A stretch of 64,000 bases of DNA from Galaxea fascicularis (Eukaryota; Cnidaria; Anthozoa; Scleractinia; Euphylliidae), in contig OX419338.1 of assembly GCA_948470475.1 (NCBI GenBank), positions 11,255,247 through 11,319,246 on the forward strand. Reading direction: 5' to 3'. A program made the translations under genes and the position numbers. Each line of letters begins with the position of its first letter. The stretch's first letter is position 1. The notes under the pieces are model-generated. The model was not told the DNA's origin and did not search any database. It was given only the letters and a program-made list of their open reading frames with translations. Below, piece by piece: positions 1 through 12,600 of this stretch.

Positions 1-74
1 TGCGCGCGCTGAATCGCATCAGCAAGAGCGCGCGCGAAAAACTGTGTTCGGCCACCTTAAATAAGAGGGGCGCA

Positions 75-222
75 ATAGGCCATATTCGTATTCTCGGTAT
101 TGAACTGGATCTAGCATAAAGTGGAGGCTCGTGCGGGGGAACCTTTTCATATGTAAATGTATTCCCTCGCAAGAGCCTCCACTTCATCCAGTTCAATACC
201 GAGAATACGGATATGGCCTATT
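75..222. repeat. Miniature inverted-repeat element
   Basis: The two ends are inverted copies: AATAGGCCATATTCGTATTC on the left and its near-perfect complement on the right. The match runs for over 30 bp, and an inner pair around AGTGGAGGCTC / GAGCCTCCACT follows. There is no coding capacity. It looks like a non-autonomous DNA transposon. The target duplication is not clear. Confidence 0.75.
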
Positions 223-1994
223 AAATTAGAATACGAGCGTAGAAGCGCTTATTAAAAAACCACATTCAAAGGAAGAGGGAGGAGGGGAAGGCACTCAGTT
301 ATCAGAGGGCCTTAACTGGAAGGAGGGTGATAAATCGAATCATTACGGTACTCATCTCCTAACGCTCATTAAAAAATGGGTGCATTAAAATTAATTACTT
401 TTTGGTTTAAGTTCAGCTGTTTAGCTTAGTCTCAAATTCGCCTTATCAAGGTGTTGAAAATTATAAAAGGTAATATAGGATCGCCAAGATATTTCTATTG
501 AAAAGCTTGTTGCTTTTGTTAAAAATTGCATCACGCAAGCCATGGTTTAAGCGCGCGCGCGCTGGAGTTGACATTGATGCAATCAACTACGCCCCCAAGT
601 ACACGACTAAAATTAAAGAAAAATTTTCCTACTGTGACCAAATCAATTTTAATGAACCCTTTACTTAAACCATGAACACCGGAATAGCAGCATATCGCTA
701 AGCAATAAATGTTAACATCTTCCACCTGAAAACCTGGCTGTTATCTTTCGGAAATTACACTGAAACCCAACTGTAATCATGTACCTGCAGATGGCGTAGT
801 GCGCGCGCAAAAACGCAAATGTCTTACTTACTGGGGAGGTGACAGGAAAAATGTAACGGTCTCCGTAAAAGTTTTCAAAAAAGATCAATAACTTTAAAAA
901 ACGCGTGGTTACCCCTTACCTTGAGGAACGATCAAGGACTCATAGCATTTGAGTTCCATGAAACGAAGCCAGTTCATAATATTGACAAATTATGTAACGT
1001 ACGCAAAAAAAATCATACGCGAAATTCCTTGGAAAATGATCTGTGGTATGCGTTTAGGTTTAAAAAATCTAATGTTTTTCTAAAACATAGTATTTCGTCG
1101 TTCCCACTTATTCTCCAAGTTACCTACCATACCATTTCAATTTATCCGCTGCTCAAGCATGTTAAGGCATGGCTCAAGCCTCATTTGCATAAAATCTGAA
1201 AAACAGTAATTACTCTGTCAGAATTTGGTTTAATCGTTGCAGAATTGGCAGGCTAACCAATGTCGACGACCTTAATATTCTAAGACCAATAAAATCTGAT
1301 AAAATGGGTCACGTGACTATAATTAATTGTTTTATTTTTTGAAAAAACAACTGAAAATGGGCCGCCGAGATGACATACAATCACTGTCAAATTTAGTATT
1401 TTTACAATTGTGCTAATGGCCCCTGCAAGAATTTGTCCTGAATGGCCGACTAAACTATTAACCTGAGAAGTTATTACGTAAAAAGGTCACGTGACCTTCT
1501 ATTTTTCCATATATAGCCTTATATAATTGAGGAGTTCATCCATTCAGGACAGAAATAGTTGCCTTAGAAAGTGGTTAAAAATTTCGTATGGTTAGTTTTT
1601 CGTGATACCTCCCTATCCTTGGCCCATTTTAGAATTCATCTTAAGCAGGCTTGTGACGTCACAAGTCATGTGAACACCATAAAGACACCTTAAGAAATTT
1701 AAGGATACCAAATCTTGTTTAGGGTAAGTTTCTGGCTCCCCCTGGGATAAAAACAACGTTGCTTTAGATCAGAAACGTTTTTTTTTCTTTCTGGTGGTCT
1801 GTACTGGATATGAGCCATGCCTTAACATGCTTGAGTGTTAAAATCATTTGTTCCTGTTATTGAATCACTCTGTATTAGTATAGGAAATCGCACAGCCTCG
1901 AACCTTTAGCCGAGTGCAATTTGAGAACTTTCAAAATCACGAGTATCTATTAATCCCGAATTGTATGAGAAGGTCGTGCGATTTTTTATTTATA
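223..1994. other. No gene recognised
   Basis: AT-rich sequence with scattered GCGCGC runs and a TGACGTCA palindrome near 1655. The open frames here are short and show neither splice sites nor recognisable protein motifs. I see no supported feature. Confidence 0.5.
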
Positions 1995-2115
1995 GCACAT
2001 TCAACAAAATTACGAACTTACGCGCCGTTGTCATGGAAACTTAATAGGTACTAATACGAAGTACTATTTGGCACTCCTCTCGACCAATCAGAATTGAGTA
2101 ATTTTGTTGAGTGTT
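1995..2115. repeat. Small inverted-repeat element
   Basis: GCACATTCAACAAAATTA at the left is answered by TAATTTTGTTGAGTG at the right, giving arms of about 17 bp around a 90-bp centre. This is probably a decayed miniature element. Confidence 0.45.
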
Positions 2116-2214
2116 CTTTAAATCCACTAATTCACTAGCATCACGGTCTAGCCGTCCCTTGATCCCCTTTTCGGTCATCACCATTTACCCATTCAGTCAA
2201 ACAAATCGACTGAG

Positions 2215-2450
2215 CTGACCATCGCAGTTATAAACACTACTTGTCGGCAGTAGCGAAAAAAATTCAGGGAGTCGAACTCACAAAATGACCAGCTCCCAGC
2301 GATGGCATATTACAATGTAACTCAGTTGGTGGAGCACTGCACCAGTATCGCAAAGGGCATGGGTTCGACTCCCGTCTGAGAGTCAAATATTTTTCAAGTT
2401 CTGTTTTCACTGTACTACTGCTCAAGAAGGTGCATAACTGCGATCATCAC
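2215..2450 (+). repeat. tRNA-derived SINE-like repeat
   Basis: A tRNA-like head lies at about 2313-2385, with an A-box-like AACTCAGTTGGTGGAGC and a B box GGTTCGACTCC. The flanks (near ATCGCAGTTAT and ATAACTGCGATC) are mutually inverted. The anticodon-arm stretch CACCAGTATCGCAAAG recurs at about 54000, on the other strand, which marks a dispersed family rather than a working tRNA gene. Confidence 0.55.
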
Positions 2451-2980
2451 TTACGTTTTCATGCTTTAAATATATATGATTTCATATACATGTGATTTCA
2501 TATATTCACATTCACCAAAACGGAGCTTTTCATTTAAATATCCACCCCTCCAACGAGTTATTATCTACTGACTTATCTATCTATCCATGGGGACGCACCC
2601 TTTCCATTCCTTAGTCCATCTTCTTCCACCTTCAACCGACAAATCCGTCTCTCGTTTTCTCAAGTAAGCTTTAGCAAACTTCGTTAATTCGGTTCTGGAA
2701 TGCTCTGAATATTCCGTTTCTTGCTCTTCAGTTGTAAATGTAAATGTATCTCTCGCAGGGGGAGGAGATGGTGGCCGGAAAAAATGTTTCCGTGGACAAA
2801 TGGAAAACAAGTTCTTAAACATTCCCAAATGTGTAGACGAAATCGGCTACACTTAGATGTACGCGAACAGATGTTATGTAAAATCAATGCGATTAGCGCT
2901 GAGCGCTAACAAAACTTTACTTAAATTAAAAGAAGAGTGTAAAAAAACAGCTTCTGAGTAAAAAAAAAATAGTTGAGGAG

Positions 2981-2990
2981 TTTATTTATT
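2981..2990 (-). promoter_or_regulatory. Polyadenylation signal candidate for the 3133-3709 gene
   Basis: On the minus strand this reads AATAAATAAA, about 145 bp downstream of the stop codon of the two-exon candidate at 3133-3709. Confidence 0.35.
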
Positions 2991-3132
2991 CAAAGTACTG
3001 TACGTTCGAGCTGCATTTTACCGCGGCCGAGGGTGGCCATTGAATTTCGGCTATGTCTGTACTCAACTTCAAAACTGACTTGAGACATCTGTGAAACAAA
3101 CAGAAACGAAACGAGCCAAGTATAAAGGTAGT

Positions 3133-3709
3133 TTAATTCATAGTATCTAGTACGTTACAAATCGGCAACGTAAAAACAAACAAATTATCAACTACATTAA
3201 CACAGTGATACTCCTCATTCTTCTCTTCGTCTTCCTCATTTAAGGTGACTTTCATTTTAGAAATCGAAGGATCCGCTGTCGGAAAATGCAAGCAACGGTT
3301 ACGAAATCGAGGATTAAAGTAAAATAAGCTGTCACAACGCATTACAGAAAAGCAAATTAAAAGTCACAGTATCAAAACATCGTTGAAGAAAAACAATAAA
3401 GACAGACAGAGAGTTTCCGAACGCGACTCATTCTTTGTTTTGCTCAAAGCTTATGACTCCTTGGTTACCCGTTTTTCCGCCTGCGACCTGCTGTCTTGCT
3501 TCCCTCGGTCTCCAATACACCCAATAAATACCATTTTGTGTGGGATAGCCGACAGATTCTGCCCTCCGTCGCTGCACGGGCGGGATAATTTTGAGTCTTG
3601 ACAGCATTTCTCGGCCTTGTCTTTCCCACTCCTCGCGTGAAATCAAAGTTTCCGCCGTATCTGGTGAGGTCTGTTCACGATTTCCCCAGCTGGCAGCGCT
3701 TCCCATGAT
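3133..3709 (-). CDS. Candidate two-exon gene, small unrecognised protein
   Basis: I do not recognise this protein. Exon 1 (3709-3469) opens with ATG and the residues MGSAASWGNREQ. The N-terminal glycine followed by small residues would suit N-myristoylation. It is rich in Arg, Glu and Trp. A donor GTAACC at 3468 can be joined to an acceptor TTTTCCGACAG before 3275. The frame then continues through an acidic stretch (LNEEDEEKNEEY) to TAA at 3135-3133, giving 127 residues. Without splicing, exon 1 alone reads 93 residues to a TGA at 3430-3428. Support is the codon pattern, a short intron with a pyrimidine tract, and an AATAAA downstream. No domain is visible, so the gene is a prediction only. 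Confidence 0.4.
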
Positions 3710-4159
3710 AGCTGCGATCTTCAAACGATAGCTTGTGACAAAATTCTTTAGTGTAATGCACCAAGGGAAAGAAATGAATAGGAGAACAACTCTAATTTTG
3801 TTCTTGATTCTATTGTTGATTATTGGTCAAATTTAAGAAGGAGCTGCGGCTGTCATTTACGTTCCAAACGTAACCAGGGCGGTTTAGGATTGCAAAGAAT
3901 CAATGCAAGGAAAATCTTCAGTGCAACAGTTTGTTTCATGCAACTACGAATCACTCGGCTATGGTTCAGCTGCTTTGGTTCTGTAGTGTATGCTTACAAC
4001 AGGCTTTCGCTTGCCTTAAAAAATAGAATTGACGATTGACAACGAAAGAGGGAGAAATTTTGATTTGCCCCACCTGTGACCAATAGTTGCCATGGACACA
4101 AAAGGATGCATTGACGTAATCACCCTCAATTCTATCACCTACAAAAAATAGTGGACTAC

Positions 4160-5073
4160 CATTTTCAACCGGACAAGAAACGTAGACAATTTAGATCTTT
4201 TCTCTTGCTGAATGTAACAAACTTCAAAAAGAAAGATCTTAGCGGGTAAGTCAAATTCACGTATGTGTGAAGGGGTTAGTCAGTGGGATACGAAAATTTA
4301 GATTTTTAACGGAGTTGATCATCTGAATTTGTAAATACTAAAACAGTGGATAGCGTTTTTGTGCGCTCTGATTGGCTACTCAAACTCGGGATAGCAAGTG
4401 CCATTCACCCAGCGAGCAATTCGCGCGAAAATCTTAATTGTTGAAAGGAATAAATGAGTTCAAAATCATTTGCAGTGAATTCTAGTATAAAATAAAACAA
4501 TTGGTCGTCTCAATGTCGGCACCAGTGGTGAATATTTACCTCGTCGCAAAAATCCACTACTAACCATCTCCACTTGGTGAATGAGTTAATTGGCCACCGT
4601 ACAAATGAGCCCTCTGTCAGAGCGAATCCGAATTCGATTCGGTTTTACCTTTTTTTATTTAATTTTTTTTAACAGGATTTTTTGGTGTAACTTATTTTTC
4701 GGGGGTCGACCCGTTGCCCCCTTCAACCTTGATCTACCGCAGTGCGTTTCTGGTGGCGGATTGGCCAGAGTAATTGCTTTAGTTTAGGCTTCGGTTTAAC
4801 GACACTCAATTTAAAACCATTCTAAAAAAAAGTTACTTTTGCGCTGTTTATAAATATGCGGAAATGAATTTTGGAATACTAAAAACAAGTCAGGACTAAC
4901 CATGCATTTTTCATGGATAACTAGGATTCAATTTTTTCATACAGTGTTCATTACTGTTGCTTAATTTCCTCTTCTTCTTTTCTTACTAGTTACATTTCAG
5001 CAGCCCCTATGAAGATCTGTTTAGTTATAAACTGGACAAAAATCATTCTGAATTAGAAGGCACCGTCCTCAAA
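4160..5073 (+). other. Possible exons of an unrecognised plus-strand gene
   Basis: A strong donor (CGG|GTAAGT, intron from 4246) is followed by a block at 5001-5073. That block has a good pyrimidine tract and TTTCAG acceptor on its left and AAA|GTGAGT on its right. It is open in the frame reading SPYEDLFSYKLDKNHSELEG. The upstream block is open in a compatible frame but has no ATG. If transcribed, it would diverge from the 3133-3709 candidate. Nothing identifies the product and it could be chance. Confidence 0.2.
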
Positions 5074-5128
5074 GTGAGTTGTTTTAGGCTATTGCCTCGC
5101 TGGTGGGTCTACGCAGTCGCGATGCAAT

Positions 5129-5246
5129 TAGCCTACGTGGCAAGCGTTCAAATGGAAGGGAGAGAGGAAAACGAGATGCGCAAGACGCGATCGGAGTTCA
5201 GAGTGACTCCTTCCCTTTGCCCTTTAAACGCCTGCCACGCAGGCTA
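5129..5246. repeat. 118-bp MULE-like miniature element with 9-bp duplication
   Basis: The ends are TAGCCTACGTGGCAAGCGTT and the inverted form AACGCCTGCCACGCAGGCTA. Flanking 9-mers CGATGCAAT (5120-5128) and CGACGCAAT (5247-5255) differ at one base, which looks like an aged 9-bp target duplication. Nine bases is typical of Mutator-like elements. Confidence 0.65.
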
Positions 5247-5255
5247 CGACGCAAT

Positions 5256-6690
5256 TGGACTACGAGTGGTGACTGGTGCATTTGGATCTAAAGTGTACAG
5301 TCCAACGTTTTTGGTAAAATTAGTCGACAGTTTGTGTAACAGTAAGTCGTTTATAAGGTACAAACAGTTGATCTGAACGGTTTGGTAGTTGTTCCACGGA
5401 TGAAGTCACGATATGGTATTCTTGAAAACCCTTTACGTCCCAAGTGGTGACGAGTACCAAATTTCTCCTTAAAGTATCAAAACTGACATGAAGGTTGTGG
5501 GAATAAAGGAACTGATCAAAAACAAGATGAAATGCTCTGATCTTTTTTCAGTACTGTAATACATATATCTAATAAGGTGAGAGGAATATTCTTGTTGATA
5601 TAAATAGTGATTACATTAAGGACAGCTGTTTCAAATCGCTTTCAAACGATGGTAGTGACAATAACTACCCACATCAAAAAATGGCATTTTATTTACATCT
5701 CTGACAACTATTTTTCACAGTTTTTAACCATACAGCATAAGAATTCCTCAAGGTATGAAAGTCGGCAAAAAAAAGTTACTGATACATCGCAAATAGTAGC
5801 CATTCCTTGGTTCAGGAAAATCATGATCTCCCAAGTTTGGCGGAAACTTTGATCATGCCGGTGGTCCATTGTTACATGAAAGGAAATTCTGTTCTTCTGT
5901 TGGTCGTCACCCGATGTAACAAGCGTTAAGGCGTTTTATTTTTTTGGCACATTAATGTGCTCCTATTTTACAAGACTAGCTTTAGAAAAGGCACTACTCA
6001 AGTAGTTGCTGTAGTGAGAATGCCCTCAACAGACCAGAAACAAGACTAACTCGCTCTTTAAAAAGACGCTGCAGTTTAAAAGGGCACACTGAGGTGATGA
6101 GTAAGAGGAAGAAAAGTTTCAGCCACATTTTTCTTCAAGAGACAAACACAAGCTAAGCGTTGGAACAGTATTTTTCGTTCTGGTTAGAGAAACGATGCAA
6201 ATATCTCATCTAAAGATGAAAACTTTCTCTCTTGCTCGGTTTATACCTATCTTTATCGCCATATTTTGAAATGTTTTGGTATATGAGTGATCTGAAACTG
6301 TCCAGTATCTTACTTAAACAAAATCTATTGATTCTCACCGTCAACTCAAAGAATATTGCTAAATTACGAGTGAAAATCCCACGCAGAAAAGCTATAGAAA
6401 ATGATTCTGCATTGTTGAGCCTAAAAATCAAATGAAGCTTATGGTTTATACATCAGTCTATTTACAGCATCTAGGAATTTTGCCACTGTCTGTGAATAAT
6501 AAATGTATGATATGGCAACTTCTTGAATAATTGGACTGACTCATTTCTTTTCTTAAGTCTCTCAACACATCACTGGGAATTAAATAGAATTATGTGAAAA
6601 ACTGCAAGATTGATGCGGATAATTACTGGTCTTTAAAGTTGTAACTTTAATTTTGCGAGTTAGGGTGTCTTGACGATGAAACAAGGCTAT
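5256..6690. other. No gene recognised
   Basis: The AT-rich region downstream of the SFT2D stop codon. ATTAAA on the minus strand near 6645 could serve as that gene's polyadenylation signal. I see no other supported feature. Confidence 0.4.
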
Positions 6691-6691
6691 C

Positions 6692-9600
6692 TTAAGCCAA
6701 ACAGCTCGTGACACACTTTTTCACTGCATCCCTGAAATTAAAGCAGATGTTTAGCGAGTTAATTTTTGTGGATGGTTTATGCACCCACCCATCTCCAACA
6801 AAAAAAAATTCAACCCCTCCCACCAAAGCCTTCCAGTCGTCATGAATCTTGTGAAACTTCTAACGCCCCGTCTTTGTTCCCGAAAACCACCTTATTTCTG
6901 TCCAAGGCAGCAGTTGTAATTGAAGCTCTCAGGGAAAGTTAGCAAAACATAAAAAATTGTGGGTCCACGTCTCCTTGGGTTTGTACTAAGGAATTTTGTT
7001 GATCGCCATGCTTTAGTAGACGTGACGTTTTTCGTACATGAGAAAGTGATGACCCAATAGATGCTGCATATGGTGAAAAACGTTTTTGAAATCTGCCATG
7101 ACAACTGCATCCCGATCTGCAGCGCAATCCGGTGGAGGGCCGGGAGGTTATGCTACCTTCTACGGCTATTTGAATGGCTAGCAGCTACTGAAGAAGGGGG
7201 ATCATTTTGGCTTGATGATAGAATCTCTGTTACCTGCCAAAGAAGATTGATGGCAGTGCAAAAATTGTTTGCCGAAGGCGAAGACGACTTGTGATCCGCA
7301 ATCGTGTGATCCACCAGGGGGAGAAATAAATAAATTATCTCAATGTGATGAATTGGTGACTGCTAGTCACCAGGCTAAGTCGAGAACGAGTAGCAGAAAA
7401 TTCAAAGTATCTGAAAATTCAAACTCAGCCAGAAACTGCAGAAACCAATCACAGATGCAATTAAACATTCGAAACCAAACAAAAATTTGAAAAGGCTCCC
7501 AACAATTCAAATGACAAAATGTGATTACAAACATTGAGCCACAACCGTGATCTTCTAGCAGAAAATTTATCACACCAGCATAAAATTCAAATTCAAAAGT
7601 TCAATTACGGTGGTAATCACCCACCATAAATGTGCGAGGAACATAAATTTAAACAGGCTGCTCTTTATCAACAGATGAACAGGGTTCCAGATACGTTTAT
7701 CAGGCAGGGTATCAACAAAGGAATTCCAGCAGGACAAATTCCCAATGCTCCCACCAAATCATTATAAACTTTCTATTAATTTGTCAAGTCAAGTAGCCGA
7801 CCTTGTTGAATTTTTGATCTGTCAGACCCCCCTCTTACCTGGAACACTGGATGAAAATTATGAAAACTGAAAATATGTCAGAACAAATTCCATACCTTGC
7901 AAATGGAATGTATGAAAGACAGTACCTGCAAAAAAAAAAACCAAACAAAAGAAGTATGCAAAAAAATCTTCATCTTTGCAAGATTTTCTTTAAACACTGT
8001 ACATACCACGTCATGGCTAAGTACTGAAGAATACAGAAAACCAATGCGAGCCCCTTGTTGTTCCACTGAAAGAGAGAAAGTCAAGTTTATAGAGCTGCCT
8101 CACAGAAATAATAATAATAATAATAACAAATTATTATAACTCTCAGTTAGTACATGCATTGTGATTGGTCAATTTTGTAGGTCGTATTCTACTGTACAGC
8201 CCGCTAAACATGAAAGATTCCTTTCCCATGTGCCCAATTAACCTAAGCAAAAAAATAAAATTAATATCTTTTCTCAGCCCGTTATGTAAGTTACAGATCC
8301 TCATTTTTTGTATAGATTTATGGCCCAAACACCAAAGCGAACAGGAAAAAGCTTGGTCCATAACTTACAATACAGACCATTAGTAACTGATTTTACAAAC
8401 TACTGGAAAGGTTTTATGCAAAACTATTGTAATTATTATACAGTTGAACCTGTATTAAGCAGTCACCCTTTGGAATGGAAATGTGACCCCTAAATACAGG
8501 GTGACTGCATAATACTAGGTTGCTCAGAATACACAAAAATACGGAGGACATCATTTTATATATCACATCCATTATTATTGAGACCAGGCAAAGTATAAAA
8601 TTATGTCAACTTCCACTAATTTAAATGTTTTGTTAAAATAATCACAAAATTCTATTACATGACAGACTATTTGGTACTGCAATTCAGTGATTTTCATTTA
8701 CAAAGTGACCATAGAAACAGCCCATTGGGACCTAGTAAAAGGGTGACCGTGACTGCCTAAAATCATTTACGATGTCATAGTTTTCCAGAAAACATTTCAT
8801 TCAATAAGGACGAAGTGAAAATGGTTGATATTTATCACGGGTAGTTGTTTGACAATCTATCGTCAGTATAATTAAATATATAAATGACGCTCACAGCTAA
8901 GTTAATTCTAAGTGAATGAAGTAGACAAGAAGCAAAGGAAACATTGTTGCAAATACCCACCCATAGTGCAGCACACAGAGTTAGAGCCAAGCAAACCTTA
9001 AGTAAAAATGCAATGGAAATGTAAACTGTTGATGATTATCATTGATAAAAGCTGACATAACACTAGCTGATCTTCATGAACAAACTGATGAACCTAAGCT
9101 AGCAATTGGGTGATTGAAATGAAACAAAAATCAAATTGACTTGTTTAACAAGGGTGTCAGGTAACAGCCATCATGACTAATAATTGCACTTTAAATTTGA
9201 GTACTGGAGAGGGGAAACCAGAGGACTCAGAGAAAAACCTATTGGAGCAAGGAAAACAACCAACTACAAACTCAACCCACATGATGCTGACACCAGAAAT
9301 GGGGTTTTCAATTTAAGCTGGCGTCCAACGCAAGTAACCGGCTACTTTAAGCGTTTGCGCCGGACACTTCGGCATAAACCTCGGCTCCGCTGCACTGTGT
9401 TGCTATTGCAGCGCAATAGTCGTCCGGGTATTTCTAAATATCCTCCTTGAGACTTAAATAAAGTTATTATTATTATTATTATTATTATTATCCTGCTACT
9501 TTTTTTTCTTTTTGAAACCCCTGCCAGAAACTGCACCTGGGCCACATGGTGGAAGGGGACTGCACCATACCCCATGCCCAGCTGTTTTCTGAACAAATCG

Positions 9601-12600
9601 TAATGGGCAAGGAAGAAGGTGTCTGCAAACCCTGTTTGAGGTTGCTTTCCACTCTCTTTTCCACCAAAACTTTTGCTTGACTAAAAATGCTCATACAGAC
9701 ACTCCGTTGCTCCAAAATTAATGTGATTGTCCAATAGTGCATCTAAAACAATACATCACAGATCACAAAACACACAATATTATGACATTTCAATATAATT
9801 TGAACACTCCCAACTGGAACCAATAATGGAGTCACTGGGCCTGATGAATAAGCACTTTAAACACATAACGTAAACAAAGAAGATCAAACCGAGGAAATGT
9901 CTTACCAACATAATTATGGTTGCAATCAGTCGCTTTTCTTTGAACATATTTCTCAACTGTTTCATAGGACCCATTAAAAAACATGTGCTGAGAGGAAAGA
10001 GAAATTGCATTTATGTTTTCATAGCTGACAAAACTCCAAACAACACTGTTGAGACACAAGACATTTTTATGTCAAAAATGACATTAACCTAATCTCACAT
10101 TTTTTTAATATTGATACACTTGTTCACCAGCAAAACGTCAGTCTCAAAGACAGATTTAGAGTCAGTGGGGGCATTTTGTGCTATTAGATTGCTTAAAAGT
10201 GAAATGGTGAAAATCATCACTGGAACTGTCTGCCTAGTACTAGTCCCCAGGAGAAAATAAGGTGGAGTTCCAAATCACAGATATGTTAATCTGGCCTTTA
10301 CTGTTATCTCACATAAATGCTATGGAAAATATTAATACCAATATACCAATTACAGCATCATAATCCGATATCTGTTTCAAAGAAATAGAAAGGTCTCATT
10401 TGGCATCTTCCTGATCAACAAGTATACACAACGGAGTAAGGTACCTACCTGGCCAGTGCTGTCAGGTTACCAAGTGAATAGAATACAGCAAATAATTTAA
10501 TATTTTTCCATAACAATATCATTCCCTGAAAATGTGAGTGATACACAAGTTAATACAATGCTTATAATGCATGTAAGACAGTATTTATAAACATTTACCC
10601 GCATCTGTTTAAAATAATAATATTGCATAATACTTAGATACTAAGGAATTAGCTGATTACAAGTGATGTGATATGGATACAAATCCTTTAAGTTATGCCC
10701 TTAAGTAACCCTATTTTCACGACATATCAAAGATGCACACAACATGGGCACATTAATAGGAAGCACTGTCCTTTTTCAGTGTAGCCCTCTATGTGAAATC
10801 GCAATCCACTGTACATAATCATTCACATCTCAAACTTTTATTACCTACCAAAATGGAGAAGGAAACGCCAAGACAAAAGCAGATGATAAATCCTTTTATC
10901 CTAGTTGACCAACTAAGTGTTGTTGCATCAGATATCTAATGAAAAAATAAAAAGGATTTTAAAGAGAAAACAGATAGGTTTTAAGGCAGGGTGTTAACAA
11001 GGAATAGGCCATTTTTCCAAGTTCCAACAACCCTCAATTAGAAAATGAGGCTAAGTGCAAAACTTTTCTTGTGGAAATGAGTTTTGATTGCATGAGAATA
11101 AAAAATCATTTTCATATCAAAGGCTTCGCACTTACCCTCGTTTTAAAACAGAGGCTTGGGACAACTCGGAAATGGACAAATCCAACATAGGGGTTTCAAA
11201 AAGAAAAAAATTAGCAGGAGGATATTCAAAAGTACCCGGAGGACTATTTTGCAGTGACAGCAGCACAGTGTGGCGGAGCCAAGGTTTCTGCTGAAGTATC
11301 TGGCGCAAATGCTTAAAGTAGCGGGTGACTTGCGTCGAGCACCGGCTTAAATTGAAAACCCTGCCAACAGGTCAAATTCCCACTGCTCCCATCACACCAC
11401 TATACATTTTCTATTAATTTGTCTGGTCATGAGCCAACCTTGAGGGATTTTTGACCTGCAACCCCCTCTTATCTGGAACAGTAGGAAAAGTGTAATATGT
11501 CTGATTACAAACAATTTTCAGCTTATGCTGAGAGCTAAGGAAAACTTATCTGTAGAGATAAATCAAACAGGGAATAAGTGATTATTTGTTATTTTGAAAA
11601 TGCCAAGGGTATGAAGACAGAAGAGATGTTTTTGCTAAGGGGAATCAAGAAAGGAAGGTGAAGTTTATAAGTAATGTACTTGCTGCTTTATTTTTTTCTT
11701 TATTTATTTATTACAATTTAATGGCAAATAAATCTAAATGTATGCACAATCAAAGCCATAAGGATAATCTGTAAAAGAGTAAAACACTCCATGCGAGACA
11801 GATCACCATGTACAGGGCGTTACCAATCGATGGAAATCAATGATTGGAAAATCAATCAATCAATCGATGGTAATCGATTACGGCTAGTTAATTGGCATCG
11901 ATTGGCATCGGCCAATCGATGGACAATCGATAATCACAGAAAAGTAGTTGTGAACTACATCGATTAACATCGATTGCCGTTCAAAATAAATTCCACTATT
12001 TTGTGAGAGTATATACGCAGCGCGAATATTATTTTCTAATGTTTAGTTGCAATGTTTGAGATGAGATAAATTTGTTCACCCTGACACAGATTAGTAAACA
12101 GCAGTTCTCAGTGTTCCTGGTTGCTGTGATTCTCGCAATATTCAGCTGCACAATAGTTGTCGTTGAAACTCAGTTAAGCCTACAACATTTTTCTTCTTTT
12201 TCAGATCCCTATGTACACACCGAGAGATGAAATTATCCAAGGTAACCACGTGGGATTCCCAAGAGTGATTTACTGTGTTACAAGGGCGACGCAGAAAGTC
12301 AAGAGGTGCAAGCGGCAATCTCGTTCCCAGGAATTTCTCATGAGACATACTGAGCTTCTGGTTTTGTTCAGATTATTGTATTCAATGTTGTATTGCTTTA
12401 TAAAAAGCACTTTAAACTGTGAAATATGACACATTATTACACGACTTAGGCAGTCAGAGGGCCAATAACTAAAATCGACCAATAAGATTACTCTATTGCC
12501 GGTCCGATATTCTCTAAGTATTGGACCGGGTATTGTCCCGAATGATCCCGCGTTGTATAAGCCGAGTAAAATTTTCCCCCGAAATCGGCAGCCATTAGTG

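Noticed and set aside
921..1199. 92-codon plus-strand frame
   Set aside because: Composition is like the surrounding AT-rich DNA and no motif, splice context or signal supports it.
2313..2385. Functional tRNA genes (also near 29570, 49430, 54030 and 58490)
   Set aside because: A and B boxes are present but the folds are imperfect. The copies share longer SINE bodies, so they are retroposed tRNA-derived heads.
6939..7294. Overlapping open frames on both strands as the SFT2D last exon
   Set aside because: One frame could be spliced in phase, but the true terminal exon at 6731-6692 encodes the conserved DAVKKC ending with a good acceptor.
7839..7866. 28-nt splice-flanked block between SFT2D exons 7 and 8
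   Set aside because: It has a TTTTCAG acceptor and a GTAAGA donor, but its residues do not fit the family and the segment is part of a duplicated repeat.
12142..12482. Overlapping 60-70 residue frames
   Set aside because: They lie in repeated sequence also found near 57500 and inside a DNA transposon; no protein motif is seen.
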